Shown piece by piece: positions 11,712 through 26,100 of a stretch of 64,000 nt of DNA. The DNA is from Ichthyophis bannanicus (lineage: Eukaryota; Chordata; Amphibia; Gymnophiona; Ichthyophiidae), in the NCBI GenBank assembly GCA_033557465.1, contig CM066045.1, positions 136,421,596 through 136,485,595 on the forward strand, read 5' to 3'. Made by a program: the position numbers and the translations under genes. Below the pieces are notes generated by a model. The model saw only the letters and a list, made by a program, of their open reading frames with translations. It ran no database searches and was not told the DNA's origin. The number at the start of each line of letters is the position of its first letter. Positions within the stretch are counted from its first letter, which is position 1.

Positions 11712-11730
11712 TGTTCAGTTGGTGGAGCCT

Positions 11731-12119
11731 AGGTATCTGTTGAAGCAAAAGAGAGAGACCAACCAAAGTACCAGCTGGTTTCCCAGCAGTCCTTTCAGAG
11801 AAAAAACAATTAACCTCTTTTAAGTGTGTTCTAAAGCAAGTCTGCTCAAATGGGGTGCGTGGCAGTTGGGGGGGGGGGTAGGGAGGGAACTAATAGCTGA
11901 TAAGGTGTCAGTAGTTTCAAAGAGCTGAGAAAGATACTGAAAGCAGAGTTTCTAAAGCTACACCACTAAAGAAAATATTTCCCCTTTTGAACCTAGGCAC
12001 CAAAAAGAATGTAACTTTGTTTTAAAAATGTACCAAAAACCCTTTTAAGAGCTCTCAAGCAGAGAACTAGTAAATAATAGCCACACACCCTTATCTTTGC
12101 TTGAAACGCAGAGCCTCTA
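11731..12119. other. Stretch without recognised gene
   Basis: Probably the CR1 5' UTR plus flanking DNA. It contains a G-run near 11870. No coding signal seen. Confidence 0.45.
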
Positions 12120-12500
12120 TTCGGAGTGCCTCCAATAGGATGTTTATTATGTCAGAACATTTTAACCGGTTCCTAAGATTTTATTTATTTATTTATGATA
12201 TTTATATGTTTTTAACGCCCCTTTTGGGTGGTGTTTTGATGATGCTGTGCTGGATAGCATTCGTTTTTATTATTTATTTTTTATTATTGAGGGTTTTAAT
12301 AATTTTATGTGATTGGTTTACATGTTCTTATGTTTTTATATATTTATTACTTTTTATGTATTGACTAGGTTTTGCCTTTAGAGTGCCAAAATACCACCGA
12401 GGAAGGCATTGCCGAAACACGGCCCTGTCGGGTTTTAGCTTCAGCACCCCTGGCTGGTGAATCTTCAAATAAATTGTGTTTTCTGGAGTTACCACTTTGT
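12120..12500 (+). mobile_element. Penelope-type terminal sequence (5' region)
   Basis: An AT-rich segment matching the inverted copy at 1045-1200, followed by a hammerhead-like motif at 12388-12436 and the phrase CTTCAAATAAATTGTG typical of the region just after it. Penelope-like elements are known to carry hammerhead ribozymes in their terminal repeats, which makes this assignment likely. No ORF follows; 12500 onward is unrecognised. Confidence 0.6.
12388..12436 (+). ncRNA. Hammerhead ribozyme-like motif (degenerate)
   Basis: The core reads C-C-G-A-G-G-A (12397-12403), a GGC/GCC stem II closed by ATT, then GAAA (12414-12417). A short stem III follows (ACA 12417-12419 pairing TGT 12426-12428) with the cleavage C at 12429. 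Stem I is formed by the upstream AAAA..CC and GGGTTTT at 12430-12436. The layout matches the minimal type I hammerhead of Penelope-like elements. The conserved U of the CUGANGA box is C here and stem III has lost a pair, so this copy is probably inactive. Confidence 0.6.
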
Positions 12501-15746
<3,246 letters not shown>

Positions 15747-15849
15747 GGAAAAGTGGACGGAGAAGGAAGCAAAGTTGAGGAGAACGGTGACACGGGTGCT
15801 GAAGTGTGATGTCTTGTCATTTATGCAAGAATGGCAGATCTTATTCTGA
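15747..15849 (+). pseudogene. NNMT/INMT-like exon 3, truncated
   Basis: After the acceptor CACCCAG, G15747 completes the split Arg codon from exon 2 in the correct phase. The frame then gives EKWTEKEAKLRRTVTRVLKCDV (to 15813), matching the start of exon 3 in this family (Glu/Lys-rich stretch, then VLKCDV). From 15814 the family match stops and the frame ends at 15847-15849. The rest of the catalytic domain and the C-terminus are absent, and I could not find them elsewhere in the window. With the altered SAM loop in exon 2 this argues for a pseudogene. An assembly rearrangement is the alternative. Confidence 0.8.
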
Positions 15850-17079
15850 TTCTTCATACAGTGACACTGTAGTAGCCATTGTCATGTCATGATCTACTCA
15901 GCCATTAAACAACTGTCCATAGTCAGAAGGTTACTGCTATACCTCTGGGATTTTTCAAACATGAATCCTGTTGGGATATTCTGGCTTAGGGATAGTTCTG
16001 CTCAGATATGCTTCATATGCCTTCTATGTCTACACTCCTGCTGGCCTGCAACGTACACAAGCATCCTGTTTATGGCACAAAAGACAGCATGTGGTCTACA
16101 AGAGAAAGTATACGTTATGAGGCCTACTACAGTCTGGGACCATGTTTTCTGCAGAAGTGTTCAGAATGTGGGCCCAGAGAAATACAGGCCAATCTAAAAC
16201 TAATTAGCAGAAATACTTTCAGCCTTGAAGATTACGTTTAGTGCCAAGAAATAGAAGAACACAGGCCGGACACAGGAAGGCAAAGAAAGAAATGCCTGAC
16301 AGCACCAGATAAGTGAAGACCTTGAAGAAAAGCAGTTGCTGGCCCAAATAATCATGGGGAGGGTCCCAAGGAGAAACTTTGCAGACTTTGCAGAAAGCTG
16401 CACGTACTCCATAGAAAAAACCCTGCATATGACATCAGAAGCTATGCAGCACTTTCTAGAACTTTGTGACAGAGAAAGAAGTATATAAGGAGGCAGCTAC
16501 ATAGCTCGGGAGTGACTTTCTCTCTCACCATTGAGGGGTAGGGAGAACGTCACCTGCTCTCAGGTCCTTCAGACAGATATTTGTATATTTGTGCTTACAG
16601 CTTTGCTGCTTGTACCAAATGAAAGAATTTTTGCTGACAAGTGACTGTGATCTGAATTTCTTTTCCTCCTGGTGCAGGGCTTCACAGGTGCCCAGGAAAT
16701 TGGTGACAATTTGAGATCCTTTGTAGGTAAGACCCGCCTACAATCCGATATTCAATCCTGCTCAACCTGCTGTCCTAGGGACATGTACAGTGCAAATCGG
16801 TGCTCCTATAGGCCAAAGGTCTCTAGTATTTTTTCAGGAAATCTATAGCACAAAATATGATTTCTTTAAAAGCTACACACAAATAAGTAAAAATGCAAAA
16901 ACAGGACAGAGAATAGCTGTTATGGTCAGTTATTGGTTTCATTCTTGGGAAGGAAGAGAATTGGAAAAATAAAAATTTTCTAGAGGAAGCACATGTCCTT
17001 GCTTTTCAAAGTTAAGCACTTAGGGGGTCATTCTGTGGCATGAAGAGCAGGGATGTATGTCCTGCTTGCTATTCGTCCC
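15850..17079. other. Non-coding stretch right of truncated exon 3
   Basis: No gene recognised. It includes the LTR-like segment at 16230-16720. The break in exon 3 must lie at its left edge. Confidence 0.5.
16230..16720 (+). mobile_element. Possible solo LTR
   Basis: Looks promoter- and LTR-like: a TATA box (GTATATAAGG, about 16481), a CTCTCTCACCATTGAGG block after it, a T-rich stretch, and the phrase TTGGTGACAATTTGAGATC at about 16703, which resembles a primer-binding site and leader. No second copy and no clear target duplication were found. Confidence 0.3.
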
Positions 17080-18069
17080 CCTGCCGCCAGGGGCGGCCCA
17101 AGGGGGGTGCGGGGCCATGTGCGGAGACTCGGTGCGGGCCTCATTTGCATAAGGGGCCTCATTTGCATAAATATTTGCATAATGTTACCATACACTAACT
17201 TTTAGTAAACATGTCTCTTAATGAGTGTATGAATAAAGAAAGACTAAAAGACTTCTACATTACTATAATCCAGTGCCAACCGCCAGACACATTAGGAAAT
17301 ACTACAAACACTGCCCATTTAGAACCCATAGCAAACCCACCGTATCCTAACAGCACTACCAGGACTCACAAAGAACCATACTCTACCTATCAAAAGGCAA
17401 CACTGCAAATATTAAACCAATACATTTCAGAGAATAACAATACATGACCTACTGGGGAAAGAGAACAAGTGGCAATGTCAAATAGGAATTACATAAACAG
17501 AATACCTCAGCTCAGTTACACATGCAGAACATAGATCATCACCAAACAAGGAATCACAATTTAGAAACAGGAAGACAATAATTAAACTGGGAATCCCAAA
17601 AGCCAAACTTGGAATGTACAACACTGTAGAAATAAAACTATACATTAATTTGCTCTTGTACTAAACAAAGCACAGACGTTAATGATGCACATTTCCCAGA
17701 GCTGACATATTCCAATTAATAAATTCAAAATAAAGAGATTTTTTTACCTTTTGTGCATTTTTTTTCAGCTGTAATTGCTCCAGTCACTTTCTTCTGGTTT
17801 CTTTGTGTCTTCCGCTAACTCTCCATCGTCTGCTGTCCATTTGTCTTTTCTTCTCTCTTCTAGTTTTTTTCCATTCTCTCTCTACATCTGCTTTAACATA
17901 CTAATCTTTCTCCTTTTGCTCTTTCCTCATTCCTATTTCATCTACTCAAATTTTACCCCTCCATTCTCAATCCCCACTTACTCTCCCAATATCCGGCCAA
18001 ATGTAGATTTGTCTTCCCTCCCACACAAAATATTTTTTCCCTCTCCATTTCACTCTCCCAGCTCCATCC

Positions 18070-19470
18070 CATTCTAATCCTACCCCAACATCAGCTCCAT
18101 TCTAATTCCAGTCCCACCCAGCATCCGCTCCCTTCTAGTCCCCGCATCAGCCCATTTCCAGTCCTAGCCCCCCATAAGCCCATTCCAGTCCTATCCTAGA
18201 CCCACCATCAGCCTATTTCCAGTCCTAGCTCCCCCATCTATTTCCAGTCCCATCCGAGTCCCTCCATCAGCTCATTTCCAATCCCAGCCCCCCATGAGCC
18301 CATCAGCCCATGTCAAATCCTACTCCCCTCCACTCAGTCCATTTCCAATCCAAGCCCCCCATGAGCCTTCTTCCAGTTCTAGCCCCTTCATGAGTCCATT
18401 TCAATCCAAACCCCCACCACAGCCCATTTCCAATCTTAGCACCCCCCCCAACAGCCAATTTCCAGTCCTATTCTAGCCCCTCCATCAGCCCATTTCAAGT
18501 CCTAGCCCCCCACCAATTCACCCATTTCCAGTCCTAGCTTCCTCCCCCTCACAACCCATTTCCATTCCAAGCCCCCGTCCCCATCAGCTATTTGCAGTTC
18601 AAGCCCTCCTTCCATTCAGCCCATTTCCAGTCCTAGCAACCCCCCCAGCCCATTAACAGTCTTAGCCCCCCCAGCCCATTACCAGTCCTAACCCCCCATC
18701 AGCCCATTTCCAGTCCTAGCCCCCCACATAGCCCATTACTAGTCCTAACCCCCCCATCAGCCCATTACATCCTAACCCCCCCATCACCCTATTTCCAGGC
18801 CTAGCCCCCCCATCAGCCTATTTCCAGTCTTAACCCCCCATAGCCCATTACCAGTCCTAATCCCCCATCAGCCCATTACCAGTCCTAACCCCTCCCATAA
18901 CCCATTAACAGTCCTAACCCCCATCAGCCCATTTCCAGTCTTAGCCCCTCCCCATAGCCAATTACCAGTTCTAACCCCCCATCGGCCCATTTCCAGTCAG
19001 CCCCCCCCCATAACCCATTACCAGTCCTAAACCTCCCCATCAGCCCATTTCCAGTCTTAGCCCCCCCCCATAGCCAATTACCAGTCCTAACACCCCCATC
19101 AGCCCATTTCCAGTCAGCCCCCCCCATAGCCCATTACCAGTGCTAAAACTCCCCATCAGCCCATTTCCAGTCTTAGCCCCTCCCCATAGCCAATTACCAG
19201 TCCTAACCCCCCCATCGGCCCATTTCCAGTCAGCCCCCCCCATAACCCATTAACAGTCCTAAACATCCCCATCAGCCCATTTCCATTCTTAGCCCCCCCC
19301 CATAGCCAATTACCAGTCCTAACACCCCCATCAGCCCATTTCCAGTCAGCCGCCCCCCCCCATAGCCCATTACCAGTCCTACCCCCCCCCCGGCCCATTA
19401 CTAGTCCTAACCCTCCCCTATCAGCCCACTTCCAGTCTTAGCCTCCCCCCCCCCAGGCCACTGGTACAAG
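18070..19470 (+). repeat. C-rich minisatellite inside hAT copy 3
   Basis: Tandem units of about 29 bases of the form AGCCCATTTCCAGTCCTAG followed by a run of C and AT. In 18940-19400 the units form a higher-order repeat of exactly 116 bases (four units): ATAGCCAATTACCAG recurs at 18954, 19070, 19186 and 19302. Glycine/tryptophan-rich frames on the minus strand are by-products of this periodicity. The same unit, inverted, fills 44310-44800 in hAT copy 2. Confidence 0.92.
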
Positions 19471-19520
19471 TCCTAAACCCCCTTCCCCCCTATCATCCCA
19501 AGTTTAAAAAAAAAAAAAAA

Positions 19521-19913
19521 CAGCTGCTTCTGCCACGGCAGCATCAAGAGTGCCGCCGCGGGGCCCCCCCTCCTGCCCGGCAGAGCCTCCCCCCTGCCCG
19601 GCAGAGCCGCTCAGTCCCTGCATCGTAGGCTAGCATCATCCCCGAACGCGGGCTTCTTTTCAGAGCCGCGAGAGTTTCCTTTCTCGCGGCTCTGTTAATC
19701 CCGCCGGGGCCGCTGGGATTTCCCATCAGCCCCGGCGGGATTAACAGAGCCGCGAGAGTTTCTCGCGGCTCTGAAAAGAAGCCCGAGTTCGGGGATGAAG
19801 CTAGCCTACGATGCAGGGACTGGGTGGCTCTGCCGGGCAGGGGGGAGGCTCTGCCGGGCAGGAGGGGGGGCCCCGCGGCGGCACTCTTGATGCTGCCGCG
19901 GCAGAAGCAGCTG
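19521..19913. repeat. 393-bp palindrome near hAT copy 3 right end
   Basis: The left arm runs from CAGCTGCTTCTGCC at 19521. The right arm ends GGCAGAAGCAGCTG at 19913. The arms are about 190 bases and nearly perfect, with matching blocks GAGCCGCGAGAG, AATCCCGCCGGGGC and GCTAGCATC/GATGAAGCTAGC. The loop is about 18 bases at 19711-19728. GC-rich, near the right terminus. Confidence 0.9.
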
Positions 19914-20034
19914 AGTTTTTTTTTTTTGTTTTAAATTTGGGATGAAGAATGTTTTTTGCGCGGGGCCCCCTGAAACGCGGGGCCCTGTGCAAAAAACATT
20001 CTTGCTCAATGGACGGGCCGGCCCTGCCTGCCGC

Positions 20035-20644
20035 TCCCGGTGCAGAGGATCCGCGAACAAACAGCACTGTTGTATGGGGAGCCTTAGACGGGGGTAAGAG
20101 GGGCGGTCTGAAGGTGGAGAGAGGTGGTGAATGGGCAGCCCATGACCCCAGAGATACAGGGCTGGTTCTGAGATCGGCCCTGTTCATCTGGGGTTGGCGA
20201 TGTAGACGGGGGACTTATTCCACCTCAGAGGTGGAATAAGTCCTCCTGGATGCTGGGGGACTGCAGCACCGGGGGGTAGCGATGAGGTGAGGGGGTGCAG
20301 AGGGATCCCCACAGCCAGACCCTGGCCATGAGAGGCCGGATTGGTGGTCAGGCTCTGGGGAATAAGCAGTTTGGGTCAGTGACCAGGGATCGCGACTCCA
20401 TTATGGAGCCACAGTGCCATGGCAATGACATGCCTTAGCACTGCGGCACCATTATGGAGCCTGACTGAGTTAGCCAGGGATCTGCTAGGTGTGTGGTCCA
20501 TAAGAATCGGGGTCTGGCCTGCATTTCCAGGCCAATAGACCAGAATCTGATCCCGCAGGAATTTCTAGGATCAGAATCGGGTGCTACCGCTGTACGCCCC
20601 GATACTGAGAGGCTATACAGGGGCTAGATGGCCTGAACAGAATT
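20035..20644. other. Stretch without recognised gene
   Basis: GC-rich flank of hAT copy 3. It contains a small hairpin (CTTATTCCACCTC and its complement at 20214-20240). No coding signal. Confidence 0.5.
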
Positions 20645-20750
20645 AGCATCTTAGGGAAGAACAACCCAAAATACAGCTACACAATGGAAGGTTCCACATG
20701 AGCAATCACCGCCCAGAAAAAGGATCTGGGCATCATCATGGATTAAATAC
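20645..20750 (+). mobile_element. CR1 fragment
   Basis: About 100 bases match the part of CR1 ORF2 at 6340-6435 (AGGGAAGAACAACCCAAA, then GGTTCCACAT, then the CCCAGAAAAAGGAT block). Decayed. Confidence 0.75.
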
Positions 20751-20754
20751 ACCA

Positions 20755-21045
20755 GAGCTGAATTATCTTCAATAATACAAACAATTGTAAACATCTCCCT
20801 CTCACAAGGCTGCATGCCACCTGCTCTGAGGAATGCCTCAATTTGACCAATACCAAAAAACCGTCACTTGACCCTTCTCCATCCAGCTCATATAGACGCA
20901 TCACCAGAATCCCCTTCATAGCCAAGATAGTTATAAAAGTGGTGCAACAACAGTTCCACACTCATGCACCTCTTGACAACCAACAACATAGCTTTAGGCC
21001 ACAGCACAGCATGGAAACATTACTAATCTCTATTTGATAATGTAA
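20755..21045 (+). pseudogene. L2-group LINE reverse transcriptase, part 1
   Basis: Translation in broken frames gives SLSQGCMPPALRNA, then a PKNR/KKPSLDP block, ITRIPFIAKI, KVVQQQ and LDNQQHSFRPQHS. These are the fingers and the first palm block of an L2-group LINE reverse transcriptase. The continuation (IFRDISSAVDSINHHT) appears at 23600, so the gene was split by the DNA between. Confidence 0.8.
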
Positions 21046-23570
21046 CCAGAGAAGAAAATGTATAAGTTAAATACCTGGAGGGTTTTCTTTCCTTCAGCAG
21101 GCAGCGGTTTATTTTTTTAATTTTGGAGTGGCGGTAGTTTGACGGGTACTCTATGCATCCTTGCCAGCTTTTTTTGGGGGACCAGCAGCAGCGCGGGTTT
21201 TTTTAAAATAAAACAAAAGGAAAGTGAATACAGGGAGAGCTGTGGGAGCAGGACAGGTAGGCTGCACTTCAAAGGCTTGCTTCGGGGGCCATCAGGGGCT
21301 CTGGGAGGCAGTCTGGACAGGTGGAGATGATCGGAAACAGCTGTAGGTTAGACGGCTGTCGTTGATCAACTGAGGAGACGGTCTGGGCATCTGGGGGGAT
21401 CACGGAAGCCCGCGGCTGATGCTGGTTGCAGGAGGGTCGTGGGTGCCTGCAATCTTCCTCGATGAAAAGGAGGAAGACCCAGGAATGACAAAAAATACTC
21501 CAGGGCCCTTGGGCAAGGCCAGGAGTGATTTTTAGGGGTGGGGGCCTTGGAAAAAGGCCCGAGTTAGGCCAAAAGTATGACAGGCCACTGGAGGCCTAAA
21601 ATGTTGAAAATTGGCCAGTGAGGCCTTTGAGTTTGGGCCGGGGTGGGGCTGGTTGATGAGCCCAAAAGAATAAGGGGGGCCATTGGGAGGCCCGATATTA
21701 GAAAGAAAAAAAAAAGAAGGCAATGGGGCCTTTGAATGATACCTCTGGGCTAGAGAAAGTCCTAAAGGTATAAAGGGCTGCCCCAAAGTGCTGGCATTGT
21801 AGCAGGGGACAAATAAATAAATAAATAATTAAAGAAAGGGCTGTTGGAGGGCTGAGTGTGTGCCTGGTTGGCACAACTAAATTAAATAATTCTATTATTT
21901 AAATATGGTTTAGAAAGCCCTAAAACAGGAACACCGGCCAGATTGAGCCTGCTTGAGTACAGGCATGTAGGTAGACTTCTATGCTAATTCAAATGGGCTT
22001 ATTTAAATGCCAAAAAATTGGCAAAAATAAAACTTCTTTGTTTGGAAATTTTGATGATTGGCATTAGTAGAGGTGAAGCTGCTAAACTGAAAAAATATGT
22101 TTATTGAAATTTTAAATTGGATATTTCTGCTGAAATTGAAATCGTTAATGAGGGGGGAAAGGTTTACACCTGTTTAAACTTTTTACAACTTTTAACAAAT
22201 AATTAAGGTTTATTTTGTGATGATGAGGATTTAAAAGAAAGAAAATAGACCCGTTTTGAAAAGTTAATTTTTAGAATGATTTATGTTTTAAAAACCACAG
22301 AAAAGTAGTGCTGGGGCTAAGGAAAGGCGAATTCTGTGAAAAAAAACCTGAAATAAAAACCTTAATTTTCTTATGCTCTAATGTATTTCAATAGGCTGAC
22401 TGAGGAGGGATCTGAAAAGCTATAGTGTTACACTTTGGTCAGCTGTAACTGACTGCTTTAGTTGAGGTAGTTTTCAGCTCTCCTCATACAGAGAATGGAG
22501 GGGAAAGAAGACTGTGGTATACAATGTGAGAAGGTTCAGTGTGGATAGGAAATTTGAAAAATGGAATAAAAACAGGGAAAAACCAAAGCTATAATTGATA
22601 GAATGGGACTTGATGAGGTCATCACGCGTCGCAGCACTTTTCAACAGAGAATAGAACTTTGGTATGACTGTTTTATTTGTGGCAGTTGCTGTGAGGACTT
22701 GAATGTGTATGGAAGTGCACCACCTGGTATGAGGGAGGAGGCCTCACGATGACTGAATTATGGAAAGTTTGAGAGGCTGAGGATTGATTGAAATATTGTG
22801 CTAGCCAGAAAGTGTTGGGAAAACTGTATTTTAGGATTGTAAATGGTGTGTTGAGAAGTCTACGACTAAATGGACTCTTCCCTGACTAGGTGCAAGTTTG
22901 CCCATAATTTTGGTCCAGGTTAGAATCTTTGTTTTTGGATAAAGTTAAGAGGGAAAGGTAGTGGGTTGGTAGGGAATCCATATTCTACATTGAACCAAGG
23001 GGTCAACCAAACTGAAATCTGAAGACCCCGTGCAGAGGTCCTGCTGAGACACAGACGGCTGCAAAGAGGGAAGATATTACACGGGCTCTAATGTCTCCAG
23101 ATTCCGGAGGATAAGTACTGTGCTTCACACAAACATACTAGAGTGTATTTCAGCTCAAATAACTCAATTGGACATTGGGAGTTGTTTAGAAAACTGGTTT
23201 AGAAACAGGATGATATGTAAAAGGACACTCATTGTAATATTTCATTTTATTTTGTTACATACCTATAAGTTGATTTCCACTATATAACTTTTCAACTATT
23301 TATCTATTGAGTTGTGGGTATTGGATAATTCTAACAAATTCCCCAACTTAGTAACATCATAATTAGTAACATCATAATTGTTAACAGCTCCCACTCTTTG
23401 GTTTAATTTGATTTTCCATCATTGTTCCTTTTCTTCTTTTACAAAGGGAAAGTGTATTTATGTGGAAATTTAGTATTTTTGCCCTGTATGTTACTCTCTA
23501 TTAGTATCAGATCTATGCCAATGGCCAGGCTACTGAGTTTCCTTATATAAAGGGACCCCACTGGTCTGAT
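21046..23570. other. 2.5 kb of unexplained DNA splitting an L2-group LINE
   Basis: It separates two consecutive parts of one LINE reverse transcriptase, so it is probably an insertion. I see no transposase, LTR pair, inverted ends or TSD. Features: a GGCC-rich part at 21.5-21.8 kb, a TAAATAAA run at 21812, and an AT-rich second half. Confidence 0.5.
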
Positions 23571-23572
23571 AC

Positions 23573-24600
23573 TTGAAGAAAGTGACACCATGTTACAATA
23601 CCATAATCAGAGGAATCTCAGAGACAGGACAAAGATTCATAATGATTTTCCGAGACATTTCCTCTGCCGTCGATTCCATAAACCATCACACACTCCGTAG
23701 AAGACTACAAGAAATTGACACAGCCTTAGGCTGGTTCAAATCTTACATTAAAGACTAACAACAAGACGTCAGAATTGGCACTCTTAGCTTCCCTCCAATT
23801 CACACAACGACAAGGAGTTCCACGGGGCTCTGCCTTGTCAACACTGCTCTTCAATATCTACATGCAACCCATCTGTGAAGTTATAAAATCACACCACATA
23901 TCTTATCACATATACGCAGCTCATAGAATGATATATTGTATACTTCATTCTCTACAAGATCCCCAGACTACTCAACCATCACCTTCTGATTCAACGATGT
24001 CACTCAGTGCCTATCAAACATGAACCTCTCAGTAAACTCTAGCAAAACAGAAGTACTGAACATCACGAAAGACCCAAACTTCATCCCCCTCGGCCAAGAC
24101 ATACAACTTACTGTATCATCTGAAGCCAAATATCTGGGTGTCACAATCGATCAGAACCTAAAAATGCTGTCCCACATAAAAAGAACTACCACTATCAGTT
24201 ACTTCAGATCTGTATCCCAAGCCTTTATAATGCCCAGCTAGATTTCTGTAATATAATCTATCAAGGCCTCCAAAAACATGCTCTATATCCCCTACAAATG
24301 GCCCAAAATATGACTGCTAGAATGATTTCCGGTACATCAAGACATTTTTATTTATTTATTTATTTAGACAGTTTTGTATACCGCCTTATCCTTCAATCAA
24401 AGACATGATCGCATCACTCCAATACTCAGGAATCTACACTGGCTACCTATAGCCTCAAGAGTGAAATATAAAATCATCATAACAGTCTTCAAAATACTGC
24501 AAGACCTGACAGCCAAAAGTCTCAAACAATTAATAAATAGATCCCCTAAATCCAGTGCACAAAGATCCTGAAACCAAAACCTACTCATCGTCCCGGCACT
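23573..24600 (+). pseudogene. L2-group LINE reverse transcriptase, part 2
   Basis: Several shifted frames in order: IFRDISSAVDSINHHTLRRR (palm, with the first catalytic Asp), ALGWFKSYIKD, RQGVPRGSALSTLLFNIYM, a damaged YADD region (the reading gives YAAH), then NLSVNSSKTEVL, AKYLGVTIDQNLK and ITPILRNLHWLPIASRVKYK. It continues the fragment at 20755-21045. Near 24340-24395 a short T-rich piece (TTTATTTATTTATTTA ... GTATACCGCC), an inverted LINE/SINE tail, interrupts it. Dead copy. Confidence 0.82.
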
Positions 24601-25050
24601 CAGAATGAGGAGAGGAGGAGGTGGTTTAGAGCATTCAGTTTGGCTGGGACTCTTCACAGCTCCACCTTCCTTCCCAGGTGTTTTGTGTAGTAGTACACAC
24701 GGAGTGTGTACATGCCTTCCACAGATGGGCTACTAGTTCTGGAGCCGCTCACCAAGCAGTGCCAATACTTGAGTCACAACGTGGATCCTAGAGGGGAGAG
24801 CGTAAACCTCAGCCATTAAATGATTACTGTACAAAGATTTGCTAGGATGAGTCAGGGACACCAGTAGGCAGGGGGAGAGCCAGTGCCATATTTTTAGGGC
24901 CTTTCCCCACTCCCCCAGTTTGCTGTTAAGCCCCAGTTAGCCGCGCCCCATGAGATTTATATAATTAAACTCAACAATCATTACTCAAACAGCACTCTTC
25001 CAAAAACAATCTAGCACAAAGTGGGCATCAGACTTGATTTTACTTATATA
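24601..25050. other. Stretch without recognised gene
   Basis: No coding or repeat signature that I can name. Confidence 0.4.
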
Positions 25051-25054
25051 AACT

Positions 25055-25414
25055 CAAGAACAAGTTTACTAAAGTGTGTTAATGGTTAATGCTGGGCATC
25101 GTGGTAAAAATCCCAAGCTAACCACTTAGTGCTCGATAAGGCAAGGACTGGGTGGGTTTAGGGCAGTACATGAGCACTGATGGTCCATTATGGTTACTGC
25201 AGGCAACATCGGCATACACTAACCGCAAATGTTGCTGCTAGTTCCAGTGCACTTACTACCTCCTCAGTGGGTGATGGTAAGTGCACCTGTGTTAAGTGGG
25301 CTTGTGGTAAATGCAGGAGAACAGGCGGGCACACTCCCAACAGTTAGCAAGGGCCTGTATGCTAATTTTTGGAGTTGAACACACACTAATACAGTGCACT
25401 TTGCTAAAGATGCC
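25055..25414. mobile_element. Harbinger-like MITE (tentative)
   Basis: The right end reads CTTTGCTAAAGATGCCCC and the left part AAGTTTACTAAAGTG, similar to the termini (GGGGCATGTTTACTAAA) of the larger element at 57286. The interior is rich in GTGGTAA/TTACCAC blocks also seen at 40470-40600. No transposase. Confidence 0.45.
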
Positions 25415-26100
25415 CCTTAATGAGGACCATATCCAAAAGCTATTTATCTGGATAAATGCCTGATTAAAAGTGACCCTACTTCCCTCCCTGTGGATAAAAA
25501 TACTGATGGATGGTTTTGAGTTTGCATGGCTGTCAGCACCTATCATTTTACTTTGCTTGCAGATGCTCTTTCCCACAGCAACTCTTTCCTCACTCACACG
25601 CACAGATCCCTACTGGACTCCACACACCGCCATCGATAGATCACTGAAACTGCCAAAATATCTCTACAAAGCACTTTCCCAGGCAGGAGCAGTGTGGAGG
25701 TAAGCCCCTCCCTGCTGAAGCACATCATCCACCTGTGAACACAGCCACATAATTAGACCTACGGACCTGCAGCATGCCTGTGCCTTGCAGGCCCATGCCT
25801 AAGGGCCACGTCAATGGGCTCTTTGGCTTGGTCCTTAGGCGAGGACTCGCCTAGAATCACCAATTGCACTCCCCGGAGCCAGCCAAACAACATGTCAAAT
25901 GGAGCAATCTTTGGTTAGATTATACATTCTGAGCAGCCAGTTTTTTTAGGCCAGATATAAACTTCAGAAAAAACGTACTTGGCATGCAACTTGAGGGATA
26001 AGGAGGTCCACAAGACTGAAGCTCTAATGCCCAAAACACTCTAAAACAGATAAAGAAGGCTTTTTTCTTCTTTAATTTTATATTTATAGTTTCACATAAA
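25415..26100. other. Stretch without recognised gene
   Basis: No coding signal recognised. Its right end grades into the presumed 3' region of the L1 fragment. Confidence 0.4.

Larger units (their letters stand above)
8549..11730 (-). mobile_element. CR1 LINE, second subfamily, minus strand
   Basis: On the minus strand the order is ORF1 (starting at 11711), esterase remnant (about 10800-11260), endonuclease pieces (10776 down to about 9840), linker, then the C-terminal half of the reverse transcriptase (9589-8615). The tail ends in TTCTATGTTTCTATGA (complement of 8549-8564), the classical CR1 terminal repeat. The central RT part, from the GNYRP-type block to the catalytic AFDKVPH block, is missing around 9600-9650. 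It differs enough from the plus-strand CR1 to be another subfamily. Confidence 0.85.
17088..20026 (+). mobile_element. hAT-type element, copy 3, with minisatellite and palindrome
   Basis: Starts CAGGGGCGGCCCAAGG and ends GGGCCGGCCCTG, giving terminal inverted repeats of the form CAGGG(G)C.GGC. It is flanked by a perfect 8-bp direct repeat CCTGCCGC (17080-17087 and 20027-20034), the target duplication size of hAT transposons. 2939 bp, no transposase frame, therefore non-autonomous. The interior holds an AT-rich part (17.2-17.75 kb), a C-rich minisatellite (18.07-19.47 kb) and a long palindrome (19521-19913). The same family recurs at 36980-43247, 43931-46123 and 33600-33931. Confidence 0.88.

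Noticed and set aside
15889..16241. 100-codon frames after the truncated exon 3 as the rest of the methyltransferase
   Set aside because: No VLSTLCL-, LLKPGG- or VARK-type motifs of the family's third exon appear in any frame.
18924..19398. Three nearly identical Gly/Trp-rich frames on the minus strand
   Set aside because: They repeat every 116 bases because the minisatellite does; not a repeat protein gene.
18940..19420. Regular 116-base repeats as a CRISPR-like array
   Set aside because: All parts of the period are repeats with no unique spacers, and this is a vertebrate genome.
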